This document shows positions 40,826-49,692 of a stretch of DNA of 64,000 nt, piece by piece. Location: assembly GCA_900769705.1 (NCBI GenBank), contig CAAGHP010000020.1, positions 1 to 64,000 on the forward strand, given 5' to 3'. The translations under genes and the position numbers were made by a program. Numbering within the stretch: the stretch's first letter is position 1; the number at the start of each line of letters is the position of its first letter. The notes under the pieces were generated by a model. The model was not told the origin of the DNA, did not search any database, and was given only the letters and a program-made list of their open reading frames with translations. Source of the stretch: Alphaproteobacteria bacterium (GTDB lineage Bacteria > Pseudomonadota > Alphaproteobacteria > RF32 > CAG-239).

Positions 40826-43450
40826 ATGACTAGTGTAAATCAAATTCGCAAAACCTTTTTGGACTATTTTGCCAAGAACGGTCATAAAGTTGTTCCGTCA
40901 TCATCCCTTGTTCCGGATAATGACCCGACATTGATGTTTACAAACTCCGGTATGGTGCAATTTAAAAATGTGCTCGCCGGCAACGAAACCCGCGACTACA
41001 CCCGAGCGACCACTGCGCAAAAAAGCGTGCGCGCCGGCGGTAAACATAATGACCTTGACAGCGTGGGCTATGATGTACGCCACCACACATTTTTTGAAAT
41101 GCTCGGCAACTTTTCTTTTGGCGATTATTTCAAAGACGGCGCTATTCCTTTTGCTTGGGAATTGCTGACAAAAGATTTCGGCTTGCCGAAAGATAAGCTC
41201 GCCGTCACCATCTACTATAACGATGAAGATGCCTATAATTTATGGAAAAAAGTTTCCGGTTTGCCTGACGATAGGATTATCCGCATCAGCACCAAAGACA
41301 ACTTTTGGCAAATGGGCGATACCGGTCCTTGCGGTCCTTGTTCAGAAATCTTTTACGATCACGGGCCGGAAGTTTGGGGTGGTTTACCGGGAACTCCGGA
41401 AGAAGACGGCGACCGCTTTATTGAAATTTGGAATTTGGTGTTTGACCAGTTTGAAGATTTGGCCGATGGTTCGCGTATAAACTTAAAACGCCCGGGAATT
41501 GATACCGGTATGGGTTTGGAGCGTATTGCCGCTATTTTGCAAGGCGTTCACTCCAATTTTGACACCGATATGTTCCAACACATTATCAAAGCTATTGCCG
41601 ACATGGCCAACACTGACCCGAACGGTCCGTTAAAAGCCTCGCATAATGTGATTGCCGACCACTTGCGTTCTATTTGCTTTTTGATTGCCGACGGCGTTTT
41701 GCCGTCCAATGAAGGACGCGGCTACGTTTTGCGCCGCATTATGCGCCGTGCTATGCGTCACGCCTATATGCTGGGCGTTAAAGACCCGATGATTTACAAA
41801 CTGCTGCCGACTTTGCAAAAAGAAATGGGCGAAGCCTATCCGGAACTTTACACCCGTGAAAATTTGATAAAAGAGACTATCAAAATAGAAGAAGAACGTT
41901 TTGGACGCACTTTGGACAAAGGCTTAAAACTTCTTGATGAAGAAATCGCTCATCTTGGCCGCGGTGACAAATTGAGCGGTGAAACTGCGTTCAAATTATA
42001 TGACACCTATGGTTTTCCGTTGGATTTAACCCAAGATGCTTTGAAAAATAAAAACATTGAAGTTGATACAGCCGGTTTTGATGCTTGCATGGCCCGCCAA
42101 AAAGAAGAAGCTCGCAAAAACTGGGCCGGTTCAGGCGATACGGCAGTAGAAAAAGTTTGGTATTCCGTCGAAGACAAGGTAAATCCGACCGAATTTTTAG
42201 GTTATAATGTTACAAAATCAGATGGCGAAGTTGTTGCCTTAATTCAAAATAACAAAGAAGTTAATGAAGTTACTTCAGGCAAATTCGAACTTGTTGCCAA
42301 TCAAACACCGTTTTACGGCGAATGCGGCGGTCAAGTCGGCGACACCGGTTTGATTGTTTCTAAAAACTTCACGGCTAGAGTGGTTGACACTAAACGCAAG
42401 TTGGACAAGATTTTTGTTCATGTTTGCGAATTGGAAAAAGGCTCGGTTAAAATCGGTGATTGCGCCAACTTTGAAGTTGATGAAGAAAACCGCAAACGTA
42501 TTTGCGCCAACCACTCGGTAACCCACCTTGCCCACAAAGCTCTGAAAATGATTTTGGGTGACCACGTTGCGCAAAAAGGTTCTATGGTAGAAGCCGACAG
42601 AATGCGTTTTGACGTTTCTCATCCAAAGCAAATCACCGCCGAACAACTGCGTCAGGTCGAAGATATTGTAAACGAGCAAATCCGCAATGATTTGCCGGTA
42701 ACAACCGTTATAATGAACAAAGAAGAGGCTGTTAAACTCGGCGCTATGGCTTTGTTTGATGAAAAATACGGCGATGACGTGCGCGTTGTAACAATGGGCG
42801 ATGAAAACTCCCCATTCTCTCGTGAGCTTTGCGGCGGTACGCATGTATGCTCTACAGGAAATATCGGTTACTTCCACATTATCGGTGAATCGGCTGTGGC
42901 TGCCGGAGTGCGCCGTTTGGAATGCTTGACAGGCTTTGGCGCGGATTCTTATGTTCGCGAAACCGAAAACAAATTGCATCATGTTGCCGCAGCCTTAAAA
43001 ACCAATCTGAATGATTTGGAAGCTCGAATCAACAGCTTGTTGGAAGAACGCAAAAAACAAGAGCAAGAAATTTTTAATCTCAAAAAAGCTCTGGCTGGCG
43101 GAAAATCATCATCTGATGAAACCGAAACCATTAACGGCGTAAAATTTGTCGGTAAATTGGTATCCGGTGCTCACCCGAAAGAGCTGAAAGCTTTTATTGA
43201 CGACATTATGCATAATCTTGGTTCCGGCATTGTTGTTCTTTGCTCGGATAAAGATGACAAAGCGTCAGTTGTTGTCGGTGTAAGCAAAGATTTGACAGCT
43301 AAATATAACGCTGTGGATTTAGTACGCGCAGCCTCTGCCGTGGTTGGCGGGCAAGGCGGCGGCGGACGTCCGGATATGGCTCAGGCCGGCGGTTCTGATG
43401 TGTCAAAAATCAATGACGCTATTGCCAAAATCAAAGCAATGATTGCTTAA
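40826..43450 (+). CDS. alaS: Alanine--tRNA ligase
   Basis: Class II synthetase for tRNA-Ala, 874 residues, full length. It has the catalytic domain with motif 1 and 2 segments (FTNSGMVQFKNV; GKHNDLDSVGYDVRHHTFFEMLGNF region, about 71-95), an editing domain with HSVTHLAHKALK (zinc HxxxH) and CGGTHVCSTGNIG, and the C-Ala domain ending in a glycine-rich GGQGGGGRPDMAQAGG. AGGGA lies upstream. eptA follows after the stop. Confidence 0.97.
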   Translation: MTSVNQIRKTFLDYFAKNGHKVVPSSSLVPDNDPTLMFTNSGMVQFKNVLAGNETRDYTRATTAQKSVRAGGKHNDLDSVGYDVRHHTFFEMLGNFSFGDYFKDGAIPFAWELLTKDFGLPKDKLAVTIYYNDEDAYNLWKKVSGLPDDRIIRISTKDNFWQMGDTGPCGPCSEIFYDHGPEVWGGLPGTPEEDGDRFIEIWNLVFDQFEDLADGSRINLKRPGIDTGMGLERIAAILQGVHSNFDTDMFQHIIKAIADMANTDPNGPLKASHNVIADHLRSICFLIADGVLPSNEGRGYVLRRIMRRAMRHAYMLGVKDPMIYKLLPTLQKEMGEAYPELYTRENLIKETIKIEEERFGRTLDKGLKLLDEEIAHLGRGDKLSGETAFKLYDTYGFPLDLTQDALKNKNIEVDTAGFDACMARQKEEARKNWAGSGDTAVEKVWYSVEDKVNPTEFLGYNVTKSDGEVVALIQNNKEVNEVTSGKFELVANQTPFYGECGGQVGDTGLIVSKNFTARVVDTKRKLDKIFVHVCELEKGSVKIGDCANFEVDEENRKRICANHSVTHLAHKALKMILGDHVAQKGSMVEADRMRFDVSHPKQITAEQLRQVEDIVNEQIRNDLPVTTVIMNKEEAVKLGAMALFDEKYGDDVRVVTMGDENSPFSRELCGGTHVCSTGNIGYFHIIGESAVAAGVRRLECLTGFGADSYVRETENKLHHVAAALKTNLNDLEARINSLLEERKKQEQEIFNLKKALAGGKSSSDETETINGVKFVGKLVSGAHPKELKAFIDDIMHNLGSGIVVLCSDKDDKASVVVGVSKDLTAKYNAVDLVRAASAVVGGQGGGGRPDMAQAGGSDVSKINDAIAKIKAMIA

Positions 43451-43472
43451 CAGCGAAAAAGGGCGAATTTTT

Positions 43473-45065
43473 ATGGCTAAACCACAGTTATTCCGCTCAT
43501 TTTCTCTGAATATAGAAGTGTACAGCATTATTTATATGCTGTACACTTTGCTTGCTTTTAACTGCGTGTTTTTTTCTAAAATTCAGAATATCAGCCAAAG
43601 CGCACTTTTTACAATCGGCACGTTTTTTGTGCTTTTGATACTATTAACAGTTTGCGGTTTAATACTTTTTTGGAAACATACGGTTAAGCCATTATCTATC
43701 TTATTTTTACTGATAAACAGCGGTGTTTTTTATTTTGTAAAAAACTATCACGCCGCCATAGACGAAGAAATGCTGCGCAACGTTTTGCAAACAAATCCGC
43801 ATGAAACAGCTGAATTGCTGAACTTTACATTGTTGGCATACATTTTGGTCTTGGGTGGAATACCGACGTTTATTATCAGCCGGCTCAATTTTACGGAAAC
43901 AAAGATATTCAAACAGCGAGGCTCGCTATTTGCCATTTGTTTAGTGTTGTTTGCCGCAATTATTGTGCCAAACAGCAAAGACGTTGCGCAATTTGTCCGC
44001 AACAATAAACCGGTTAAATATTTATTGATTCCGGTAAACTATATCGGAGCAATAAGCTCGACAATAAAACACAACCTGCGTGCCAATCACACATTTACGC
44101 CTATAGGTATGGATTCGCACTTTACAAAATATTGGAATAATGACAAGCCGTTATTGATTGTTTTTGTGGTTGGAGAAACCGCGCGCGCCGCCAATTTTTC
44201 TTTAGACGGATACGCGCGCGACACCAATGCTCCGCTGAAAATTTATGCCGACAACATTATCAATTTTGAAAACACCACTTCATGCGGAACTTCCACCGCT
44301 GTTTCCGTACCTTGCATGTTTGCCAAAGACAACCGCACGGAATTTGACAACGGTAGCTTGGACTATACCGAAAATGTGTTGGATATATTTAAGAAAAACG
44401 GCTGGCGCACGGTTTGGCTGGAAAATAACAGCGACTGCAAAGGCGTTTGCACACGTGTTGAAACCTATAGTCCGTGCGCCAGCGGAGCCGGAACTTGTTT
44501 TGACAGCATTTTAACCCAAGAAATGCAAAAACAACTGACACTTCCGGTACAAAACACCGTTATGGTTATGCATCAGGCCGGAAGCCACGGTCCGACTTAT
44601 TATAAACGCTATCCCAAGGAATTCAGCCGATTCTCACCAGTTTGCAATACCGAAAAACTCAACCAATGCTCAACTAAAGAAATTATAAATACCTACGATA
44701 ACACTATTCTTTACACCTCGCAGAATTTGGCCGACATCATCGCACTGCTGCAAAATAGCTATCAGCAGTATAACAGCCTGCTGATCTATGTTTCCGACCA
44801 CGGCGAATCACTTGGCGAATACAATATATATCTGCATTCCGCACCATACAGCATTGCCCCGAAAGAACAAAAACATATTCCTTTTTTCATCTGGGCGGCA
44901 GATTCGTCTTTAAATGCGTTAAAAATAGACAAACAATGTCTTAAATCACAGCAAAATGAAGCTATTTCGCATGACAACATCTTTCACACTTTGCTTGGCC
45001 TAGGCGGAATATCGGCTGCAGAATACAAACAACCTCTTGATATATCGTCTAAATGTAAAAATTAG
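43473..45065 (+). CDS. eptA: Lipid A phosphoethanolamine transferase, EptA/MCR type
   Basis: An inner-membrane protein with five N-terminal helices (about 10-210) and a periplasmic sulfatase-type domain. It moves phosphoethanolamine from phosphatidylethanolamine to lipid A, lowering the negative charge and polymyxin binding. The key parts are present: GETARAANFSLDGYARDTN with the metal Glu235, SCGTSTAVSVPCMF with the nucleophilic Thr273, MHQAGSHGPTYYKRYP, and SDHGESLGE. The start is set at 43473 (MAKPQLFRS, 530 residues) after AAAAAGGG; an earlier ATG overlaps the end of alaS. Extra cysteine pairs suggest disulfides. Confidence 0.9.
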   Translation: MAKPQLFRSFSLNIEVYSIIYMLYTLLAFNCVFFSKIQNISQSALFTIGTFFVLLILLTVCGLILFWKHTVKPLSILFLLINSGVFYFVKNYHAAIDEEMLRNVLQTNPHETAELLNFTLLAYILVLGGIPTFIISRLNFTETKIFKQRGSLFAICLVLFAAIIVPNSKDVAQFVRNNKPVKYLLIPVNYIGAISSTIKHNLRANHTFTPIGMDSHFTKYWNNDKPLLIVFVVGETARAANFSLDGYARDTNAPLKIYADNIINFENTTSCGTSTAVSVPCMFAKDNRTEFDNGSLDYTENVLDIFKKNGWRTVWLENNSDCKGVCTRVETYSPCASGAGTCFDSILTQEMQKQLTLPVQNTVMVMHQAGSHGPTYYKRYPKEFSRFSPVCNTEKLNQCSTKEIINTYDNTILYTSQNLADIIALLQNSYQQYNSLLIYVSDHGESLGEYNIYLHSAPYSIAPKEQKHIPFFIWAADSSLNALKIDKQCLKSQQNEAISHDNIFHTLLGLGGISAAEYKQPLDISSKCKN

Positions 45066-45111
45066 TCAAATTTCGACAAATTAAGCTTGCTTTTGCCAAA
45101 AAGATATGCTA

Positions 45112-45117
45112 TATAAT
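45112..45117 (+). promoter_or_regulatory. -10 box before the 45160 gene
   Basis: A perfect TATAAT with poor -35 (GCTTTT at 17 bp). TTTTGCCAAAA lies just upstream (45091-45101). Confidence 0.45.
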
Positions 45118-45159
45118 GTGGTATTGAATTTATTATTAACCCTTTAAATATTATTTACT

Positions 45160-45618
45160 ATGAGTATTATTGCTTTAGAGAAGTTGAACGGTATGTTGGT
45201 AAACGTTAAGGCTGATACAGCTTTTGCAGAGTTTCAGAAGAAGAATCCTGAGTGTATTGACCTTACTACCTGTGATAAACAACCTCAGTTAGTCCAGCTT
45301 GTGCTGCGCGTTCCGATGTTCAAGAAGAACACTGCTGTTCCGTTCTATGCATTTATCAAACATTCCAACACTCTTGCTGCAGTTGTTGACGTCCAGACAG
45401 GTTCGGTTAAGGTTATCGATCCGTCCGTCATTGCGTCCGAGACAGAAGTTCATGGAAATTTCCGTATCAAAGGTGTTACCTACGGTCTCAAAGACACTAT
45501 CGACGGCTTCAAGCGCTATCGTCCGCTGTCTATAGAACCTCGCCGCCCGCGCAAACATTTGACACCTCTCAGTCCTGAGGTTGTCAATAGCAAGGAAGAA
45601 GCTGAATTTGCAGAATAA
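45160..45618 (+). CDS. Orphan protein with foreign codon use
   Basis: A 152-residue soluble protein of unknown family, with mixed strands in the middle and a charged tail (IEPRRPRKHLTPL...). Lysine is coded by AAG about twice as often as AAA and GAG is frequent, while neighbouring genes use almost only AAA and GAA. There is no Shine-Dalgarno site; the leader holds ATTATTAAC (45132-45140) as in two genes of the 14-15 kb cluster. Together this suggests acquisition, perhaps from a Bacteroidota. It has its own promoter and terminator. Confidence 0.65.
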   Translation: MSIIALEKLNGMLVNVKADTAFAEFQKKNPECIDLTTCDKQPQLVQLVLRVPMFKKNTAVPFYAFIKHSNTLAAVVDVQTGSVKVIDPSVIASETEVHGNFRIKGVTYGLKDTIDGFKRYRPLSIEPRRPRKHLTPLSPEVVNSKEEAEFAE

Positions 45619-45636
45619 CTTCTCGGCAGATTATTT

Positions 45637-45667
45637 AAGCACTCGTAAAAACGAGTGCTTTTTTTTA
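45637..45667 (+). terminator. Terminator of the 45160 gene
   Basis: AAGCACTCGT (45637-45646) pairs with ACGAGTGCTT (45651-45660) around AAAA, followed by T's. Confidence 0.85.
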
Positions 45668-45753
45668 TTTTTAGACGATGAATTTTATATATTTATAAAT
45701 ATTTTTGTTTTATGATACATCTATTGTTTAAAGTTTTTTTAATGAGGCTCAAC

Positions 45754-46758
45754 ATGAATAAAATTGCCATTGTTGGTGTAAATAACAGTTTAGGTCGTGA
45801 AATATTAAATATTTTGGAAGAAAACGGTACTCCTGCCGACAACATTTTTGCCGTAGACACAAACAGCCCGCTCGGTACGCAGGTCTCTTATGGAGAAGAT
45901 GTGGATATGGATGTCTGGAATTTAGATGATTTTGATTTTTCATCTGTAAAAATTGCCGTGTTTGCCACTTCGGAAGAAATTGCTAAACGCTACATTCCGC
46001 ACGCCTCCGCTAAAAAGGTAATGGTGATAGATTGCTCCACCGCCCACACCGCAGATTCTGACGTTCCGCTGATTATTGCCGGATTAAATGATGAAAAAAT
46101 AGCCGAGGCTAAAAAAGGCATTATCGCTGTTCCATCGCCGCAGGTAACGCAAATTATGATTCCGTTGCAAAAAGTAGCTGAAAATCATAAAATTAAACGC
46201 TTTGTAATCAATACTTATATGGCTGCATCAATTTACGGTCGCGAAGCTATGGACGAGCTTTTTGCCCAAACCCGCAAAATTTTTATGAACGAACCTATTG
46301 TTGACGATGAAAAAATTTTCCATAAGCAAATTGCGTTTAACGTATTGCCGCAGGTCGGCGAATTTATCGGCGATGAAACAAAATATGAATGGGCTGCCAA
46401 TGTTGAAATTAAAAAGATTTTGGGCGGCGATATAAAAGTTCATGCTAACTGCGCCGTTATTCCGGCTTTTATCGGCATCGGCGAATTTATAAATGTTGAA
46501 TGCGAAGATGATGTGGATATTGATCAGATTCGCAACCAAATGCGCAGCACCAAAGGCGTGGTAGTGTTTGACAAGCACGTTGACTGCGGCTATGTTTCCA
46601 TTAACGATGTTCAAGGTGAAAATGACATTTATGTAAGCCGCCTGCGCCAGGATGTATCTGTAGAAAACGGTTTCAGTTTTTGGTGCGTTGCAGATGATTT
46701 ACGTGCCGGAACGGCTCAAAACGCTTACAATATTTTAAAAATTCTGTTTAAAAAATAA
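45754..46758 (+). CDS. Aspartate-semialdehyde dehydrogenase homologue without catalytic residues
   Basis: 334 residues, with the whole length and order of Asd: the N-terminal Rossmann part (KIAIVGVNNSLGREILNILE), the dimerisation part (TYMAASIYGREAMDELFAQ) and the C-terminal YVSRLRQDVSVENGFSFWCV. Yet the active-site stretch, normally NPNCST, reads VPSPQV (Pro at about 129 in place of the nucleophile Cys), and the segment normally CVRVPV..GH reads CAVIPAFIGI, so the substrate Arg and the catalytic His are also missing. It is probably a pseudoenzyme or has a new function. The start has GAGG (45744-45747) upstream. An MscS gene follows after 9 bp. Confidence 0.85.
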   Translation: MNKIAIVGVNNSLGREILNILEENGTPADNIFAVDTNSPLGTQVSYGEDVDMDVWNLDDFDFSSVKIAVFATSEEIAKRYIPHASAKKVMVIDCSTAHTADSDVPLIIAGLNDEKIAEAKKGIIAVPSPQVTQIMIPLQKVAENHKIKRFVINTYMAASIYGREAMDELFAQTRKIFMNEPIVDDEKIFHKQIAFNVLPQVGEFIGDETKYEWAANVEIKKILGGDIKVHANCAVIPAFIGIGEFINVECEDDVDIDQIRNQMRSTKGVVVFDKHVDCGYVSINDVQGENDIYVSRLRQDVSVENGFSFWCVADDLRAGTAQNAYNILKILFKK

Positions 46759-46767
46759 GGAAAATCC

Positions 46768-49194
46768 ATGGTTAAATTTTTTAAAGCTCTGTTTATTGTC
46801 TTTTTTACCGCGTTGCTGTTTGCCGGCAATCTGCAAGCTGCAGACGGCGCGGATTCTAAAAACTCCATAGACTTTAACAAAATCAATAAAAAGCTGGAGC
46901 AAATTGACAATGCGCTGAAAGGCGAAAATTTAACTGAAGAAAATATCAACAGCTATGTCAGCTATTTGGGTGAACAGGAAGCACAAATCAGCGCTACCCG
47001 CAAGGATTTAGATAAGGATATAAAATATATCCAAAAACAGCTTGATGCCTTGGGTGAACCTAAAGATGGCGCAGCCGAAGACAAGGTTATAACCAAACAG
47101 CGCGACAGCCTGACCAAAGAACTGACAGCCGAAGACCGCGTGCTTAAAGAGGCTGATTTGCTGATTGTCCGGATTGAAGATTTAACCACACAGGTTTTAA
47201 ATGCCCGCAGCAAGCGTGTTTACGGCGATTTAATAACCAAGCAATCGGCGCTGATTAACCCAATGGTTTTCTTTAACAGCCTGAAGCTTTACGCCATTTT
47301 CTTTTGGAATATAACAAAATCGCCGGTTGACTGGTATCAAAGCATTCCGGCCGAAGACCGCAGCTACACCATTCTCAGTATTGTTTCCATGGCGCTGATT
47401 TTGATTGCCGCTCTGGCTGTTGCCATTATTTTGCGTAAATATATTCTGACGCATTGGGGTTATAAAGACGATATCGAGCTGCCGCACTTCAGTCGCAAAG
47501 TAGTTGCAGCCATCGCTGTAGCTATCGCCCGCGGATTGATTCCGGACGCTTTCGTCGGCGCCTGCATGATTTGGATGGTCAGCACAAAAATTTTTGGCGA
47601 CAGTTTGCTGGGACATGTTTTAATGATAAGCGGTTTCGCCTCGTTTTTAGCGATTATTGAGGCAACTATTTCCCGTGTGACTTTTGCGCCGAACCACCCT
47701 CAATGGAGACTGTTTAACATTCCCAACGACCAAGCTTTACGTTTCACCAGAGTAATATTTTTATTTATCATCTGTAACGCCATCGCTCTCATACAGGTTG
47801 TTGTTGCCCAAAAGGCAAAATACTCCATTGACACCATACATTTTTTGACAATGATTTCCTGTGCGGTTAAGGCGTTTTTCCTGATTTGGATAATCAAAAT
47901 CGCCGTAGATTCATATCGCGAAAGAAAAGGAATCAACACCGAAAATATTGAAGAAAATGAAGAAGAAAACGATTCGCTGGACAGCGGATTTAAGATTATG
48001 GTTGCCAGCAATCTGCTGTTAGCCACCGCTTTCGGCTTGTCTTTAGTCGGCTATCCGGAACTTTCTTCCTTTATTTTGCGCAACCTTATTTTATCTATGG
48101 TAATTTTTGGTATTTTTGAACTTTTCCGCCATGCTTTTATAGATATCCTAAAGCGCCTTATTTTGGCAAGTCCCTGGATGAAATCCATCCGCATCACCAA
48201 ACGCAACATCAGTAAGATAGAATTTTGGCTGACTTCTTTTATTAACCCGATTTTGATATTGGCTCTTATTTTTATTTTATTAAATCTGTGGGGATTACCT
48301 GGTGATTTTATGCTACAAATGGGCAAAAAACTATTGTTTGGTTTCAAAATCGGCGGCGTGCAGATTTCCTTAATCGCCATTGCTTTTGGTATTTTAGTGT
48401 TCTTTGTATCTTTGACTGTAGTTAAAATCATCAAAAAGCATTTAGCCGCTAATGTCTTTAACAATATGGATATTGACGACGGCATTAAGCACTCGCTGAT
48501 TTCCGGAATCAGCTTTGTCGGTTTCATTATATCGTGTTTGTTGGCTATTATCGCCGTCGGTGTTGACTTAACCAACCTCGCCTTCATCGCCGGTGCTTTG
48601 TCAGTCGGTATCGGTTTTGGTCTGCAAGATGTTATTAAAAACCTAGTATCCGGTATCATCATTTTGTTTGAGCGTCCGTTTAAGGTTGGCGACTGGGTAA
48701 TTATGAACGGTACAGAAGGTAAAATTAAGCAAATTAACATCCGCTCTACCGAAATGGAAAGTTTTAACCGCACCAGCGTGATTGTGCCAAACGCCACCCT
48801 ACTTTCTAGCTCTATTGTCAACCTTACCCACGGCGACAATATCTCGCGCCAAAGCATTTCCGTTGGAGTGGCTTATGGTTCTGATGTGGAAAAAGTGCGT
48901 AAAATTTTGCTTGAATGTGCGCTTGCTCATAAATATGTGATGAAAAATCCGGCGCCTTATGTGCTGTTCAAAGACTTTGCCGACAGCAGTTTGAACTTTG
49001 AATTGCGCTGTTACACCAATGATATTTGGAAAGGCTGGATTGTGCCAAGCGATTTGCGTTTTGCCATTAACAAACGCTTTATTGAAGAAGGCATAGAAAT
49101 ACCATTTCCGCAGATTGTGGTTCACTCCGGTGAAAAAGTGGCACAAGAAAATCAGTTCTACGCCCTCAAAAAAGGTGAAACAGAACAAAGTTAA
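46768..49194 (+). CDS. Large mechanosensitive channel of the MscS family
   Basis: An 808-residue membrane protein: signal peptide (about 1-24), a periplasmic coiled-coil region (about 30-150) resembling DUF3772-type extensions, about eight more helices, and a C-terminal MscS core from about 560. The pore helix region is seen in AFIAGALSVGIGFGLQDVIKNLVSG, followed by the beta domain GDWVIMNGTEGKIKQINIRSTEM. MscS channels release solutes during osmotic downshift. The large form is like MscK/YbdG-type members. It begins 9 bp after the Asd-like gene, with AAGGA upstream. Confidence 0.9.
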   Translation: MVKFFKALFIVFFTALLFAGNLQAADGADSKNSIDFNKINKKLEQIDNALKGENLTEENINSYVSYLGEQEAQISATRKDLDKDIKYIQKQLDALGEPKDGAAEDKVITKQRDSLTKELTAEDRVLKEADLLIVRIEDLTTQVLNARSKRVYGDLITKQSALINPMVFFNSLKLYAIFFWNITKSPVDWYQSIPAEDRSYTILSIVSMALILIAALAVAIILRKYILTHWGYKDDIELPHFSRKVVAAIAVAIARGLIPDAFVGACMIWMVSTKIFGDSLLGHVLMISGFASFLAIIEATISRVTFAPNHPQWRLFNIPNDQALRFTRVIFLFIICNAIALIQVVVAQKAKYSIDTIHFLTMISCAVKAFFLIWIIKIAVDSYRERKGINTENIEENEEENDSLDSGFKIMVASNLLLATAFGLSLVGYPELSSFILRNLILSMVIFGIFELFRHAFIDILKRLILASPWMKSIRITKRNISKIEFWLTSFINPILILALIFILLNLWGLPGDFMLQMGKKLLFGFKIGGVQISLIAIAFGILVFFVSLTVVKIIKKHLAANVFNNMDIDDGIKHSLISGISFVGFIISCLLAIIAVGVDLTNLAFIAGALSVGIGFGLQDVIKNLVSGIIILFERPFKVGDWVIMNGTEGKIKQINIRSTEMESFNRTSVIVPNATLLSSSIVNLTHGDNISRQSISVGVAYGSDVEKVRKILLECALAHKYVMKNPAPYVLFKDFADSSLNFELRCYTNDIWKGWIVPSDLRFAINKRFIEEGIEIPFPQIVVHSGEKVAQENQFYALKKGETEQS

Positions 49195-49197
49195 TAC

Positions 49198-49226
49198 TTG
49201 CAAAATAAGCAAAACTGCTTTATGTA
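49198..49226 (+). promoter_or_regulatory. Promoter of tRNA-Thr
   Basis: TTGCAA (49198-49203), 17 bp, TATGTA (49221-49226), 11 bp before the tRNA. Confidence 0.6.
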
Positions 49227-49237
49227 TTATTGTGTTT

Positions 49238-49313
49238 GCCGGTTTAGCTCAGGTGGTAGAGCAACGCATTCGTAATGCGTGGGTCGTGTGTTCGAGTCAC
49301 ATAACCGGCACCA
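49238..49313 (+). tRNA. tRNA-Thr (anticodon CGT)
   Basis: Acceptor GCCGGTT pairs with AACCGGC. The anticodon stem ACGCA/TGCGT encloses TTCGTAA, giving CGT. The T arm contains GTTCGAGTC, and CCA is encoded at 49311-49313. Confidence 0.95.
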
Positions 49314-49324
49314 TTCTTTTCAAA

Positions 49325-49354
49325 GGGTTAGGGCAAAATCTAGCCCCATTTTTT
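49325..49354 (+). terminator. Terminator of tRNA-Thr
   Basis: GGGTTAG (49325-49331) pairs with CTAGCCC (49340-49346), one G-U pair, followed by a T run. Confidence 0.65.
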
Positions 49355-49359
49355 ATAAA

Positions 49360-49640
49360 AATGTGTCAAAAACATCTCCAGCATCATTTTTACATAAATC
49401 TTTGCAAGTCCTTAAGTTCGCTAAAAGAAAGTCCTACATAGATTTACCGCCCTCAATAGAGCGTTTGAAAGAGGACAAGTAGAAAAGAGATACTTTCACG
49501 GACTTAGAACTGTCTGAAATAATGACTACAACCCAGCAGAGAATTGAAGAGCCTCAAACCGCAAAATCAAGTATGGCCGGATACATTCTTATATTGTTTC
49601 CCAAAGAATCCTCTATATAATTTAAGAAAAATTTTATAAT
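49360..49640 (+). other. Possible decayed coding remnant next to tRNA-Thr
   Basis: The stretch between the tRNA-Thr terminator and ackA has no intact gene. One plus-strand frame reads protein-like text (KSYIDLPPSIERLKEDK, stop, then KRDTFTDLELSEIMTTTQQR) across an in-frame TAG, which could be the remains of a gene lost from the tRNA edge. I cannot name a family. A weak T-rich inverted repeat at about 49646-49678 may end ackA transcription. Confidence 0.25.
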
Positions 49641-49692
49641 TAAAAAAGGAGCAGAAAATTTATCCTACCCCTTTTTAATACTGGATTAAATT

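Noticed and set aside
49115..49441. Open frame over the end of the MscS gene and tRNA-Thr
   Set aside because: It overlaps two supported genes and includes the tRNA.
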